Assembly (NCBI GenBank): GCA_025999435.1
Contig: BNXH01000075.1
Span: forward strand, 1-7,275
Direction: 5' to 3'
DNA length: 7,275 bases
Origin: Bacteroidia bacterium
GTDB lineage: Bacteria > Bacteroidota > Bacteroidia > Bacteroidales > Dysgonomonadaceae
Shown: in pieces, positions 1-7,109 of the stretch
How positions within the stretch are numbered: position 1 is the first letter of the stretch
Layout of the letters: each line of letters starts with the position of its first letter
The notes under the pieces: model-generated
Told to the model about the DNA's origin: nothing
The model's database searches: none
What the model saw: the letters and a program-made list of their open reading frames with translations, nothing else
Translations under genes and position numbers: made by a program

Positions 1-121
1 ATATATTTACCTCCCTGATTATAAACTATTGAATTGATAAACAATAATATATGATATATTGAAATCTTCCGACCACTCCTGGATTTTCCCGGTGTTTTTT
101 TATTAGTTTTAGACGAATCTA

Positions 122-1804
122 CTATTTCGCAACTTTTTCTAAACGTTTCATTATTGAGAATATGAATCCGGCTGCAACTAAGCATAAAACGACCAAAATT
201 CCCCAGACTAACCATAATTGCATACCTCCCCACAAATATCCGATTATTGCTACAGCATAGTTGCCGACAGCAGTAGCGGCTAGCCATCCTCCTTGCATCA
301 TACCTTTGTATTGGGGTGGAGCTACTCTTGAAACAAAAGATAAACCCATCGGACTTAAAAAGAGCTCAGCGATAGTAAGAGTGAAGTACGTTCCAATCAG
401 GAGATTAGGTGTAACCATATTGTAGCCACCTGTCGCTTCCACTTCACTAGGGGTAGGGAGCCCGAATGAACCCATTGACATAATAACAAAGCCAATAGCA
501 GCTATAAGCATGCCATATCCGATTTTTCGAGGTGCAGACGGTTCTTTTCCTTTCTTGCCAAGATATGAGAAAAGCCCAACCGAAAGTGGTGTTAAAATAA
601 TAATAAAGAATGGATTGAATTGTTGAAAACGTTGAGGTGTGATACCCAAGAGTTCAGGCATGCCATTATAAAGCAAATACCCTCCGACTGCCGCTATAAT
701 AAATGCGCCCCCACCTATTGATTTACCTTTTATAGTAGTAGATGTTATCAAAGAAAACAAACCGTAGAACCCGATAATAGCCATCAACATTGTAGGTAAT
801 CCAAAACTGAATCTGTCAAACCCGCTGACAGTATCGACTGTATAGTCACGGGCGAAAAATGTGAGAGTCAATCCGTTTTGATGGAAGGCCATCCAGAAGA
901 AGATAACAACAGCAAAAACAAGACAAAGAGCTATTATGCGCTCTTTAGTTTCAGCAGGGGATAAAGTTTCTACCGTTTTGGTTCCTGCTGCTTCGTCTGC
1001 TGCCATTTGTTGACGGGCAGTCACATCTGCTTTCTTGTATGTCTTTCTAAACAGGATAAAAATAAACAATGAAAAAACCAAAGAAACGCAAGCAACAGCA
1101 AATCCGTAATTGTATGATTCTGACAATTTATCTATATACATCTGTCCAAAATCACCTAAATTAGCACTAGCTCCTGGTATTTGAGCATCTGCTGCTCTGG
1201 TGAGTGCTTCCAAACCTTTTTCGTTGATAGTTCCATTTGCAAATTGGTGCGAAAGGGAAGGTATTACCGAATTATATGTCAGTCCCGATTTAGACAGAAA
1301 GTGATTCGTTACAGCCTCTGCTGCGCTAGGAGCAAAAAAAGCACCAATGTTGATACACATATAAAAAATACTGTATGCCAAATCTCGTTTTGAGCTATAT
1401 TTAGGATCATCGTACATATTTCCTAACAAAGCTTGAAGGTTTCCTTTAAAAAAGCCTGTTCCCAATGCAATTAAGGCCAAAGCTCCAAACATCATTGCTT
1501 TTCCTGTGGCATTAACTCCTGTTGGCACAGCCAATAATAGATAACCACCGAACATGATAACTATTCCCAGTATTATTGTCTTACCATATCCAAGAAAACG
1601 GTCAGCAACAATACCTCCTAATAGTGGAAGGAAATAAACAAAAGCTAAGAAAATTGCAAAGATATTACTTGTGTCAGCGCTATTGTATCCAAATTTTGCT
1701 TGGATAAATAAAACAAAAATTGCCAACATAGTATAATAGCCAAATCGTTCGCCCATATTGGCTATAGACAAAATTACTAGACCTTTAGGATGGTTTTTAA
1801 ACAT
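122..1804 (-). CDS. POT/PTR2-family proton-coupled di-/tripeptide transporter (peptide MFS transporter)
   Basis: This 560-residue inner-membrane carrier belongs to the major facilitator superfamily and should import di- and tripeptides with protons. Family marks are clear. NMGERFGYY (residues 16-24) matches the TM1 ExxERFxYY motif. GGIVADRFLG (63-72) lies after TM2, FFKGN with Lys120 is in TM4, and FYMCINIGAF (147-156) is the TM5 PTR2 signature. FFWMAFHQ (302-309) is in TM7, FNPFFIIILTP (396-406) in TM8, and AELFLSPMGLS (479-489) late in the protein. I count about 14 hydrophobic segments. A polar loop of about 65 residues, extracytoplasmic by topology, separates TM5 from TM6. Two points are odd: the first Glu of ExxER is Asn16, and the extra helix pair seems to lie between TM7 and TM8. 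The ATG at 1804 has no Shine-Dalgarno sequence but an exact -7 box upstream. parE lies 110 bases upstream on the same strand. Family certain; exact substrate inferred. Confidence 0.95.
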   Translation of the reverse strand: MFKNHPKGLVILSIANMGERFGYYTMLAIFVLFIQAKFGYNSADTSNIFAIFLAFVYFLPLLGGIVADRFLGYGKTIILGIVIMFGGYLLLAVPTGVNATGKAMMFGALALIALGTGFFKGNLQALLGNMYDDPKYSSKRDLAYSIFYMCINIGAFFAPSAAEAVTNHFLSKSGLTYNSVIPSLSHQFANGTINEKGLEALTRAADAQIPGASANLGDFGQMYIDKLSESYNYGFAVACVSLVFSLFIFILFRKTYKKADVTARQQMAADEAAGTKTVETLSPAETKERIIALCLVFAVVIFFWMAFHQNGLTLTFFARDYTVDTVSGFDRFSFGLPTMLMAIIGFYGLFSLITSTTIKGKSIGGGAFIIAAVGGYLLYNGMPELLGITPQRFQQFNPFFIIILTPLSVGLFSYLGKKGKEPSAPRKIGYGMLIAAIGFVIMSMGSFGLPTPSEVEATGGYNMVTPNLLIGTYFTLTIAELFLSPMGLSFVSRVAPPQYKGMMQGGWLAATAVGNYAVAIIGYLWGGMQLWLVWGILVVLCLVAAGFIFSIMKRLEKVAK

Positions 1805-1854
1805 AAGGTTAAAATTTAATTAATATTATAGTTGTTTAATTTCTGTAATTTGTA

Positions 1855-1862
1855 CAAAAGTA
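1855..1862 (-). promoter_or_regulatory. Candidate Bacteroidota -7 promoter box for the peptide transporter
   Basis: On the minus strand this reads TACTTTTG, an exact match to the TAnnTTTG -7 element. It would start transcription near 1848, giving a leader of roughly 45 bases before the ATG at 1804. No TTTG -33 element is found at the usual 19-21 base spacing, so the call rests on one box. It suggests that the transporter can be transcribed separately from parE. The box overlaps the palindrome TTTGTACAAA (1849-1858). Confidence 0.4.
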
Positions 1863-1914
1863 AGAAAACCTGTTATATAACTATATCTATCTGACTATAT
1901 TTAATAACATATTA

Positions 1915-3768
1915 TTAGTCTTCTTCTATTACCAGATTGTCGATGATAAACTCTTGACGCTCAGGAGTATTTTTCCCCATATAGAAGTTAAGCATATTTG
2001 TCACCAGGTCTTCCTTTTTCATCGATACACGGTCGAGCCTGATATCTTTACCTATAAAATACTGAAACTCATCAGGTGATATTTCACCTAACCCTTTAAA
2101 GCGGGTTATCTCAGGATTTACACCTAACTTATTAATAGCGTTTATGCGTTCCTCTTCTGTGTAACAATAAATTGTTTCTTTCTTGTTGCGCACGCGGAAC
2201 AATGGAGTCTGAAGAATGTATACGTGATTTTTCTTTATCAGATCGGGAAAGAATTGCAGGAAGAAAGTCAGTAATAACAATCTAATGTGCATACCGTCCG
2301 TATCAGCGTCAGTTGCTATAATGATCTTATTGTAGCGCAAGCCATCCAACCCGTCTTCTATATTTAATGCAGCCTGCAACAGATTGAACTCTTCATTTTC
2401 GTATACGATCTTTTTTGTCAGCCCAAAACTGTTGAGTGGTTTACCTCTTAGGCTGAATACTGCTTGCAAGTTAGGGTTACGGCTTTTGGTTATAGAACCA
2501 CTGGCCGAATCTCCCTCGGTGATAAAGATGCTGGTGTCATCCAAATTATCACCCTTAGTCTCGTTATAATGTATTCGGCAGTCACGAAGTTTTTTATTAT
2601 GCAGGTTTGCTTTCTTCGCACGTTCACGTGCAAGTTTTGTAACACCTGCTATAGCTTTGCGTTCTTTCTCCGATTCCAGTATTTTCTTCAATAAAGCATC
2701 GGATGTTTCAGCATGCTTATGCAGATAGTTATCTAGTTCCTTTTTAAGGAAGTCCCCTATGAATTTTTGAACAGAAGGACCGCCGGGACCCATATCTTTC
2801 GATCCCAATTTGGTTTTTGTTTGTGACTCAAAAACAGGCTCTTCAACTTTTATACTAATGGCAGCTACAATACCGCTGCGTATATCGGCATAATCGAAGT
2901 TTTTATTATAAAACTCTTTTATAACACGTGAAAGTGACTCACGGAAAGCTGACTGGTGCGTCCCACCTTGAGTAGTATGTTGACCATTTACAAAAGAATA
3001 ATATTCTTCTCCGTATTGGTCTGTATGAGTAACGACAACCTCTATATCAGCATCTTTTATATGGATAATCGGATATAGGGGTTCGGAGGTCATGTTTTCG
3101 TTCAGGAGATCAACAAGGCCATTTTTCGAAAAGAATTTTTTACCGTTGTATATTATCGTAAGCCCTGTATTCAGGAACACATAATTTTTCAATAGACTTT
3201 CTACATAGTCATCACGAAAAACATAATTTGTGAAGATAGTATCGTCCGGAATAAATTCTATTGAAGTACCATTTTCGGATGTCGTCGGTTGAATGCTGCT
3301 TTCCTGAGTAACAATAGCTCTGCTATATTCTACTGCAGAGGTTTGTCCGTCACGAAAACTTTGTATTGCAAAATGCTTGGATAAGGCATTAACCGCTTTT
3401 ATACCCACACCGTTCAAACCGACGGATTTTTTAAATGCTTTGGAATCATATTTGGCTCCGGTATTCATCTTGGAAGAGACATCTTTCACTTTCCCTAGCG
3501 GAACCCCACGCCCGTGGTCGCGTACTTTTACTCTACCTTCTTCTATTGTAACATCGATAGTCTTTCCAAATCCCATCATATATTCATCGATGGAATTATC
3601 TAAAACCTCTTTAAGTAAAACGTATATACCGTCATCGGCAGATGAACCGTCTCCCAGCTTACCAATATACATCCCGGGGCGGCGGCGGATGTGTTCTTGC
3701 CAATCGAGGGTTTTTATATCATCATCTGAATAATTTATTTCGGGTAGATCGATCTTCTCTTCTTCCAT
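1915..3768 (-). CDS. parE: DNA topoisomerase IV subunit B (ParE)
   Basis: ParE is the ATPase subunit of the type IIA topoisomerase that decatenates daughter chromosomes; it works with ParC, which is not in this window. The 617 residues show the complete order of domains. The GHKL ATPase has EVLDNSIDE (54-62; Glu54 as general base and Asn58 as Mg ligand by homology), DHGRGVP (84-90) and GLNGVG (117-122). The transducer domain has the QTK loop, QTKTKLG (316-322). The TOPRIM domain has EGDSA (418-422), RGKPLN (441-446), DADTDG (487-492) and RFKGLGE (556-562). The length, and the form of the [18 protein letters not shown] stretch (113-130), fit Bacteroidota ParE rather than GyrB, which is usually somewhat longer and has a different ATPase signature. 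GGAG (minus strand, 3778-3781) lies 9 bases before the ATG, supporting this start. It is transcribed away from the nicotinamidase-like gene. All catalytic motifs are present. ParE versus GyrB is the only realistic ambiguity. Confidence 0.95.
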   Translation of the reverse strand: MEEEKIDLPEINYSDDDIKTLDWQEHIRRRPGMYIGKLGDGSSADDGIYVLLKEVLDNSIDEYMMGFGKTIDVTIEEGRVKVRDHGRGVPLGKVKDVSSKMNTGAKYDSKAFKKSVGLNGVGIKAVNALSKHFAIQSFRDGQTSAVEYSRAIVTQESSIQPTTSENGTSIEFIPDDTIFTNYVFRDDYVESLLKNYVFLNTGLTIIYNGKKFFSKNGLVDLLNENMTSEPLYPIIHIKDADIEVVVTHTDQYGEEYYSFVNGQHTTQGGTHQSAFRESLSRVIKEFYNKNFDYADIRSGIVAAISIKVEEPVFESQTKTKLGSKDMGPGGPSVQKFIGDFLKKELDNYLHKHAETSDALLKKILESEKERKAIAGVTKLARERAKKANLHNKKLRDCRIHYNETKGDNLDDTSIFITEGDSASGSITKSRNPNLQAVFSLRGKPLNSFGLTKKIVYENEEFNLLQAALNIEDGLDGLRYNKIIIATDADTDGMHIRLLLLTFFLQFFPDLIKKNHVYILQTPLFRVRNKKETIYCYTEEERINAINKLGVNPEITRFKGLGEISPDEFQYFIGKDIRLDRVSMKKEDLVTNMLNFYMGKNTPERQEFIIDNLVIEED

Positions 3769-3796
3769 ATATTACTGCTCCATAAATTGAGTTGTA

Positions 3797-3804
3797 AAAA
3801 TATA
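3797..3804 (-). promoter_or_regulatory. Weak candidate -7 box for parE
   Basis: On the minus strand this reads TATATTTT, one base off the TAnnTTTG consensus. It would give a leader of about 20 bases before the parE start at 3768. The nearest -33-like triplet (TTTC, plus-strand 3822-3825) is only 17 bases away, so support is poor. It is listed because the divergent region must hold a promoter for parE unless transcription starts further upstream. Confidence 0.25.
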
Positions 3805-3852
3805 AAAAAATAACCGGAACTGAAAGCCCCGATTCGTAGCTGTTTTGCATAT

Positions 3853-3884
3853 TTTATGCTTCTGGTATTTTTTTTGTAGATTTG
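3853..3884 (+). promoter_or_regulatory. Bacteroidota-type promoter for the nicotinamidase-like gene
   Basis: TAGATTTG (3877-3884) is an exact TAnnTTTG -7 element. TTTA (3853-3856), one base off the TTTG -33 element, lies exactly 20 bases upstream, within the normal 19-21 spacing. Transcription would begin near 3890, leaving a leader of about 15 bases before the ATG at 3907. Such a short leader makes the alternative GTG start at 3898 unlikely. Confidence 0.6.
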
Positions 3885-3906
3885 CTTAGTGTAAACTGTG
3901 AAAATT

Positions 3907-4695
3907 ATGAATAAACAAATAGCCATATTGGGGATAGACCTGCAACGCGATTTTACAATACCTTCGGGTGCTTTATTTGTACAGAACGCCGATGTAGACG
4001 TGGTGAGGATCGCTGATTTTATCCGTAGGAACAATCAGGAAATAAGCTATATTGCATTAACTCTGGATTCTCATCAACCTATACATATTGCGCATCAATA
4101 TTACTGGAAAAATGAAAAAGGTGAATTTCCCGAATTATTTTCAGTGATCAGTGCCGGTGATGTGAAAACGGGAAAATGGAAACCTCAATATAATGAAGAA
4201 CGGGCTTTACTCTACTTAGAACGGCTTGAAGCGAAAGGAGAAGTTTGTACTGTATGGCCAATGCATTGTATTTTGGGTACTGTAAACTGGGCTATAGATG
4301 GAATTATTACAGATGCCCTTGCTGAGTGGGCAATAAAGAATGGTAAAGCATACGAATTGTTTTATAAAGGATATTCTCAAAGCACAGAACATTACAGTAT
4401 ATTCAAAGCCGCAGTAGAATGGGAGGGAGAGCCTGAAACACAATTAAATACAAAATTGCTTGGAAAGCTGAATATGTACGATGAAATATTATTAGTCGGC
4501 GAAGCTGCTGACTACTGTGTGGCCAATTCTCTAAATGATATATTGGATGAATGCGATGAACTGGCAAAAAAGACAGTTGTATTGACTGATTGTATGTCTT
4601 GGATTAATTCTGATAACGAAAAAGCAAAAGCTATTTTTAAGAAAGCAAAAAAGCAAGGAGTGCGTTTTTGTACTTCGGGGGAATATAATTTTTAA
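3907..4695 (+). CDS. Nicotinamidase-like cysteine hydrolase (isochorismatase fold, PncA-related)
   Basis: This cytoplasmic enzyme of 262 residues probably deamidates nicotinamide to nicotinate for NAD salvage. The isochorismatase-fold triad is visible: Asp11 in GIDLQRDF, Lys154 in YKGYSQSTEHYS, and nucleophile Cys204 in GEAADYCV. The metal ligands typical of nicotinamidases are also present: Asp54, His56 and His60 in LDSHQPIH, and His120 in WPMHCILGT. The metal site and the WPxHC motif favour nicotinamidase over isochorismatase or other cysteine hydrolases. The protein is longer than the classical PncA of about 180-215 residues, mainly through extra sequence at about 68-112 between the metal site and WPMHC, plus more around 170-185. 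The reading frame is also open from a GTG at 3898. I chose the ATG because the predicted transcription start is near 3890 and family alignment begins only at Ile5. The dipeptidyl peptidase follows after 94 bases with its own -7 box. Fold certain; substrate likely but unproven. Confidence 0.85.
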   Translation: MNKQIAILGIDLQRDFTIPSGALFVQNADVDVVRIADFIRRNNQEISYIALTLDSHQPIHIAHQYYWKNEKGEFPELFSVISAGDVKTGKWKPQYNEERALLYLERLEAKGEVCTVWPMHCILGTVNWAIDGIITDALAEWAIKNGKAYELFYKGYSQSTEHYSIFKAAVEWEGEPETQLNTKLLGKLNMYDEILLVGEAADYCVANSLNDILDECDELAKKTVVLTDCMSWINSDNEKAKAIFKKAKKQGVRFCTSGEYNF

Positions 4696-4761
4696 ATTAA
4701 GATCTGATATGAGAAACAAAATATATAAAACTTAAAGGAGGAATCTCCCGCCGAAAATTGA

Positions 4762-4769
4762 TATATTTG
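4762..4769 (+). promoter_or_regulatory. Candidate -7 promoter box for dipeptidyl peptidase IV
   Basis: TATATTTG is an exact TAnnTTTG -7 element, 20 bases before the ATG at 4790. It would start transcription near 4776 with a leader of about 14 A-rich bases. No TTTG occurs at the -33 distance; the sequence there is the purine-rich AAAGGAGG (4734-4741). The box suggests that the peptidase can be expressed independently of the gene before it, but read-through is possible because no clear terminator lies between them. Confidence 0.45.
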
Positions 4770-4789
4770 TCATAAAATAAATAAAAGAC

Positions 4790-6946
4790 ATGAGACATTT
4801 TTTAGGTTTATTATTCGCTTTACTGTTTTTTTCTATACAGGGTTACGGACAACGTCTGGAATTGAGAGATATTACAGCCGGCAAATATTCTGCACGGGGT
4901 GTTCAGCCTGTTACATCATCATCCGACGGGGAATCATACTTTCAGGCTGATATAGAAAACAGAATGATTATAAAATACTCCTATAAAACAGGGTTGCCTA
5001 CGGATACGGTTTTTGATGTAAGAAAAGCCCGAGAATGTACATTGGGCTCTTTTCAAGGTTTCGTAATGAGTCCCGATGAAAAACGACTGTTAGTTTATAA
5101 CGATTATGAACCAATTTATAGGCATTCGTTCAGAGCCAATTACTATTATTATGATATACGCCGCAATTTAGTTAAGAAATTAACGGAGAACAAAGAAAAA
5201 CAATCCATCCCTACATTCTCCCGCGATGGACGGATGCTTGCATATGTGATAAATAACAATATCTGGCTAGCCAAATTTGATTTCGAAACAGAATCACAAA
5301 TTACCAGAGATGGTGAATTTGGCAAAATTATAAACGGAGCTACCGATTGGGTATACGAAGAAGAATATCGTACGGTTCGCCTTATGGATTTTTCTGAAGA
5401 TGGGCGCTTATTGGCATTCGTACGTTTCGATGAAACGAATGTTCCTGAATATTCTATGCAAATGTACAAAAACGACCTATATCCAACTCTTCTCTCTTTC
5501 AAATATCCGAAAGCAGGAGAACAGAATTCGAAGGTGACATGCAATGTGTTCGACGTAGATGCCAAAACTATCCGAAAAATGAATATCCCCGGCGATATTG
5601 AATATATACCACAAATAGAGTTCTTGCCTAAAGGAGACAATCTTGCCATTTTTACTTTAAACCGCAATCAGAATATATTCAATTTGTATCTGGCAAATGC
5701 ACGGTCGGCAGTCTGCCGCTCCATCCTGAAGGAAGAAAGCTACTATTATGTCGACTCGGATTTGATGAGTTCTATTCGGTTTTTCGACAATCAGTTTGTA
5801 TATCTTAGTGAGAAAAGTGGTTTTTCTCACATATATCTATATGACAACAATGGAATATTACAAAAACAGCTTACATCAGGGAACTACGATGTAACCGATC
5901 TTCTGTCTGTCGATCCATTTACAAAAACAGTCTTTTATCAGGCTGCCGAAGAAAGTCCTTTACAACGTGCCATCTATAAAATAGATATGATTAAAGGTCT
6001 CAAAACAAAACTTTCTGTTAATCAAGGTACAAACACGGCTACATTCAGTAATAACGGAAAGTACTATATTAATGGTTATACCAATACCAAAACGCCGCGG
6101 GTGACCACCGTACACGATGCTACAGGTAAACAGCTACGAGTATTGGAAGATAATGCAAATTTGAAAAAAGCACTCGCCGGATTGAGTTTACCCACAAAAG
6201 AATTTATTACGGTGAAGTCAGCAGACGGCAGAGACCTGAACGCCTATATAATGAAGCCGGCTGACTTTAATTCTTCACACAAATATCCGCTAGTAATGGT
6301 ACAATATAGCGGTCCTAACTCTCAGACAGTACAAGACAGCTATGGCATGGATTGGACAGACTATCTGACCACACAAGGCTTTATCGTAGCAGCAGTCGAC
6401 GGACGGGGAACCGGCGCCAGAGGACAAGAGTTTCGTAAATGTACATATATGAATCTTGGCATATATGAATCGGACGATCAGGTCGCTGCCGCCAAATATT
6501 TTGCATCTCTACCATATATAGATGGCAGTAAAATAGCAATCTGGGGCTGGAGTTATGGCGGTTATAATGTACTGATGAGTATGAGTCGCGGAAATGGCGT
6601 ATTTAAAGCCGGTGTGGCAATCGCACCTGTAACAAACTGGAAATTCTATGATAGCGTTTACACCGAGCGGTTCATGCGTACACCACAACAAAATGCCTCC
6701 GGTTACGATACAGGTTCACCTATAAGCTTAGCCAACAAACTGGAAGGCAGTTTATTATTGATACATGGATCAGCCGACGATAATGTCCATTTCCAGAATA
6801 CAATGAATTATGTAAATGCTTTAGTTACGGCGAATAAACAATTCGATATGTTTGTATTCCCCGACAAAGATCATTCGATAAGAGGAGCTTCAACAAGAGC
6901 TTACTTGTATGAAAAAGTCATTAAATTTCTGAAAACAAATATGTAA
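4790..6946 (+). CDS. dpp4: Dipeptidyl peptidase IV, secreted S9B prolyl peptidase
   Basis: This serine peptidase removes X-Pro or X-Ala dipeptides from peptide N-termini. The 718-residue protein starts with a signal peptide: hydrophobic 4-16, then QGYG, with likely cleavage after Gly20 leaving Gln21 first. The beta-propeller domain (about 25-465) carries Arg111 in YRHS and DWVYEEE (186-192), whose Glu191/Glu192 match the human pair Glu205/Glu206 that binds the free N-terminus. The C-terminal alpha/beta-hydrolase domain holds Tyr506 (oxyanion hole), Ser588 in GWSYGG, Asp663 in HGSADDNVH and His695 in DKDHS. These triad positions lie a constant five residues before those known for Porphyromonas gingivalis DPP IV (Ser593, Asp668, His700; 723 residues), so the fold is full length. 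The EEE motif separates it from other S9 oligopeptidases. No lipobox is seen; a periplasmic or surface location is inferred. The gene ends just before a strong terminator. Confidence 0.95.
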   Translation: MRHFLGLLFALLFFSIQGYGQRLELRDITAGKYSARGVQPVTSSSDGESYFQADIENRMIIKYSYKTGLPTDTVFDVRKARECTLGSFQGFVMSPDEKRLLVYNDYEPIYRHSFRANYYYYDIRRNLVKKLTENKEKQSIPTFSRDGRMLAYVINNNIWLAKFDFETESQITRDGEFGKIINGATDWVYEEEYRTVRLMDFSEDGRLLAFVRFDETNVPEYSMQMYKNDLYPTLLSFKYPKAGEQNSKVTCNVFDVDAKTIRKMNIPGDIEYIPQIEFLPKGDNLAIFTLNRNQNIFNLYLANARSAVCRSILKEESYYYVDSDLMSSIRFFDNQFVYLSEKSGFSHIYLYDNNGILQKQLTSGNYDVTDLLSVDPFTKTVFYQAAEESPLQRAIYKIDMIKGLKTKLSVNQGTNTATFSNNGKYYINGYTNTKTPRVTTVHDATGKQLRVLEDNANLKKALAGLSLPTKEFITVKSADGRDLNAYIMKPADFNSSHKYPLVMVQYSGPNSQTVQDSYGMDWTDYLTTQGFIVAAVDGRGTGARGQEFRKCTYMNLGIYESDDQVAAAKYFASLPYIDGSKIAIWGWSYGGYNVLMSMSRGNGVFKAGVAIAPVTNWKFYDSVYTERFMRTPQQNASGYDTGSPISLANKLEGSLLLIHGSADDNVHFQNTMNYVNALVTANKQFDMFVFPDKDHSIRGASTRAYLYEKVIKFLKTNM

Positions 6947-6950
6947 TTGG

Positions 6951-6984
6951 AAAATAAGACCTGCAATTGTAGGTCTTATTTTTT
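6951..6984 (+). terminator. Intrinsic terminator of the dipeptidyl peptidase gene
   Basis: AAAATAAGACCT (6951-6962) pairs perfectly with AGGTCTTATTTT (6971-6982). A G-T wobble and the palindrome CAATTG form the loop. Six consecutive Ts (6979-6984) follow on the plus strand. It begins 4 bases after the stop codon at 6944-6946. On the minus strand the stem is followed by only four Ts, so it may act weakly against leftward transcription from the insertion sequence. Confidence 0.88.
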
Positions 6985-6990
6985 CAATCT

Positions 6991-7083
6991 ATCCACTTTT
7001 TATATTCATAAATATCCAACCAACAAGCACATAAACAGATATATAAGTGGATTTATATAAGTTCACAATCCACTTTTTTTATA
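6991..7083. repeat. Three copies of the word ATCCACTT (two direct, one inverted)
   Basis: ATCCACTTTTTATA occurs at 6991-7004. ATCCACTT followed by a longer T-run and ATA occurs at 7068-7083. The inverted copy AAGTGGAT lies between them at 7045-7052. The repeats fall in the gene-free stretch between the first terminator and the probable end of the insertion sequence. Nothing coding is seen in this stretch (6947-7109). Confidence 0.6.
7045..7080 (+). terminator. Second terminator-like hairpin with T-run
   Basis: AAGTGGATT (7045-7053) pairs perfectly with AATCCACTT (7067-7075) around a 13-base loop, and seven Ts run through 7074-7080. The orientation suits plus-strand transcripts. It may be a back-up terminator for the peptidase gene. 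Its left arm can alternatively pair with ATCCACTT at 6991-6998, a mutually exclusive arrangement. Confidence 0.55.
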
Positions 7084-7109
7084 CTTTTTTCAAAAGGAGA
7101 CTCATATTA

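Noticed and set aside
1..20. Minus-strand AGGGAGGT at the window edge, like a ribosome binding site for a gene to the left
   Set aside because: Any start codon would lie outside the window, and such sites are uncommon in this phylum.
1..121. Gene-free left edge with an AT palindrome (46-60) and a CCTGG/CCCGG mini-stem (78-92) followed by a T-run (95-101)
   Set aside because: The palindrome is pure A/T except one base. The stem has a mismatch, and its T-run faces plus-strand transcripts, for which no gene is visible. It cannot serve the minus-strand transporter. No coding frame seen.
1902..1917. TAATAA/TTATTA hairpin at the parE stop codon
   Set aside because: Six A/T pairs with no adequate T-run on the minus strand; too weak to call a terminator.
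3377..3733. 118-codon plus-strand open frame opposite parE
   Set aside because: It is the antisense shadow of the conserved ParE ATPase domain, with no promoter or recognisable domain.
3735..4034. 99-codon minus-strand frame spanning the parE/nicotinamidase divergent region
   Set aside because: It overlaps the parE start, the rightward promoter and the start of the hydrolase, with a composition unlike a real protein.
4709..4735. Eight-codon frame (MRNKIYKT) between the nicotinamidase-like gene and the peptidase gene
   Set aside because: Too short, no ribosome binding site before it, and no sign of a leader-peptide arrangement.
5149..5667. 172-codon minus-strand open frame opposite the dipeptidyl peptidase
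   Set aside because: It is a shadow of the beta-propeller coding sequence, which is clearly conserved in the plus frame.
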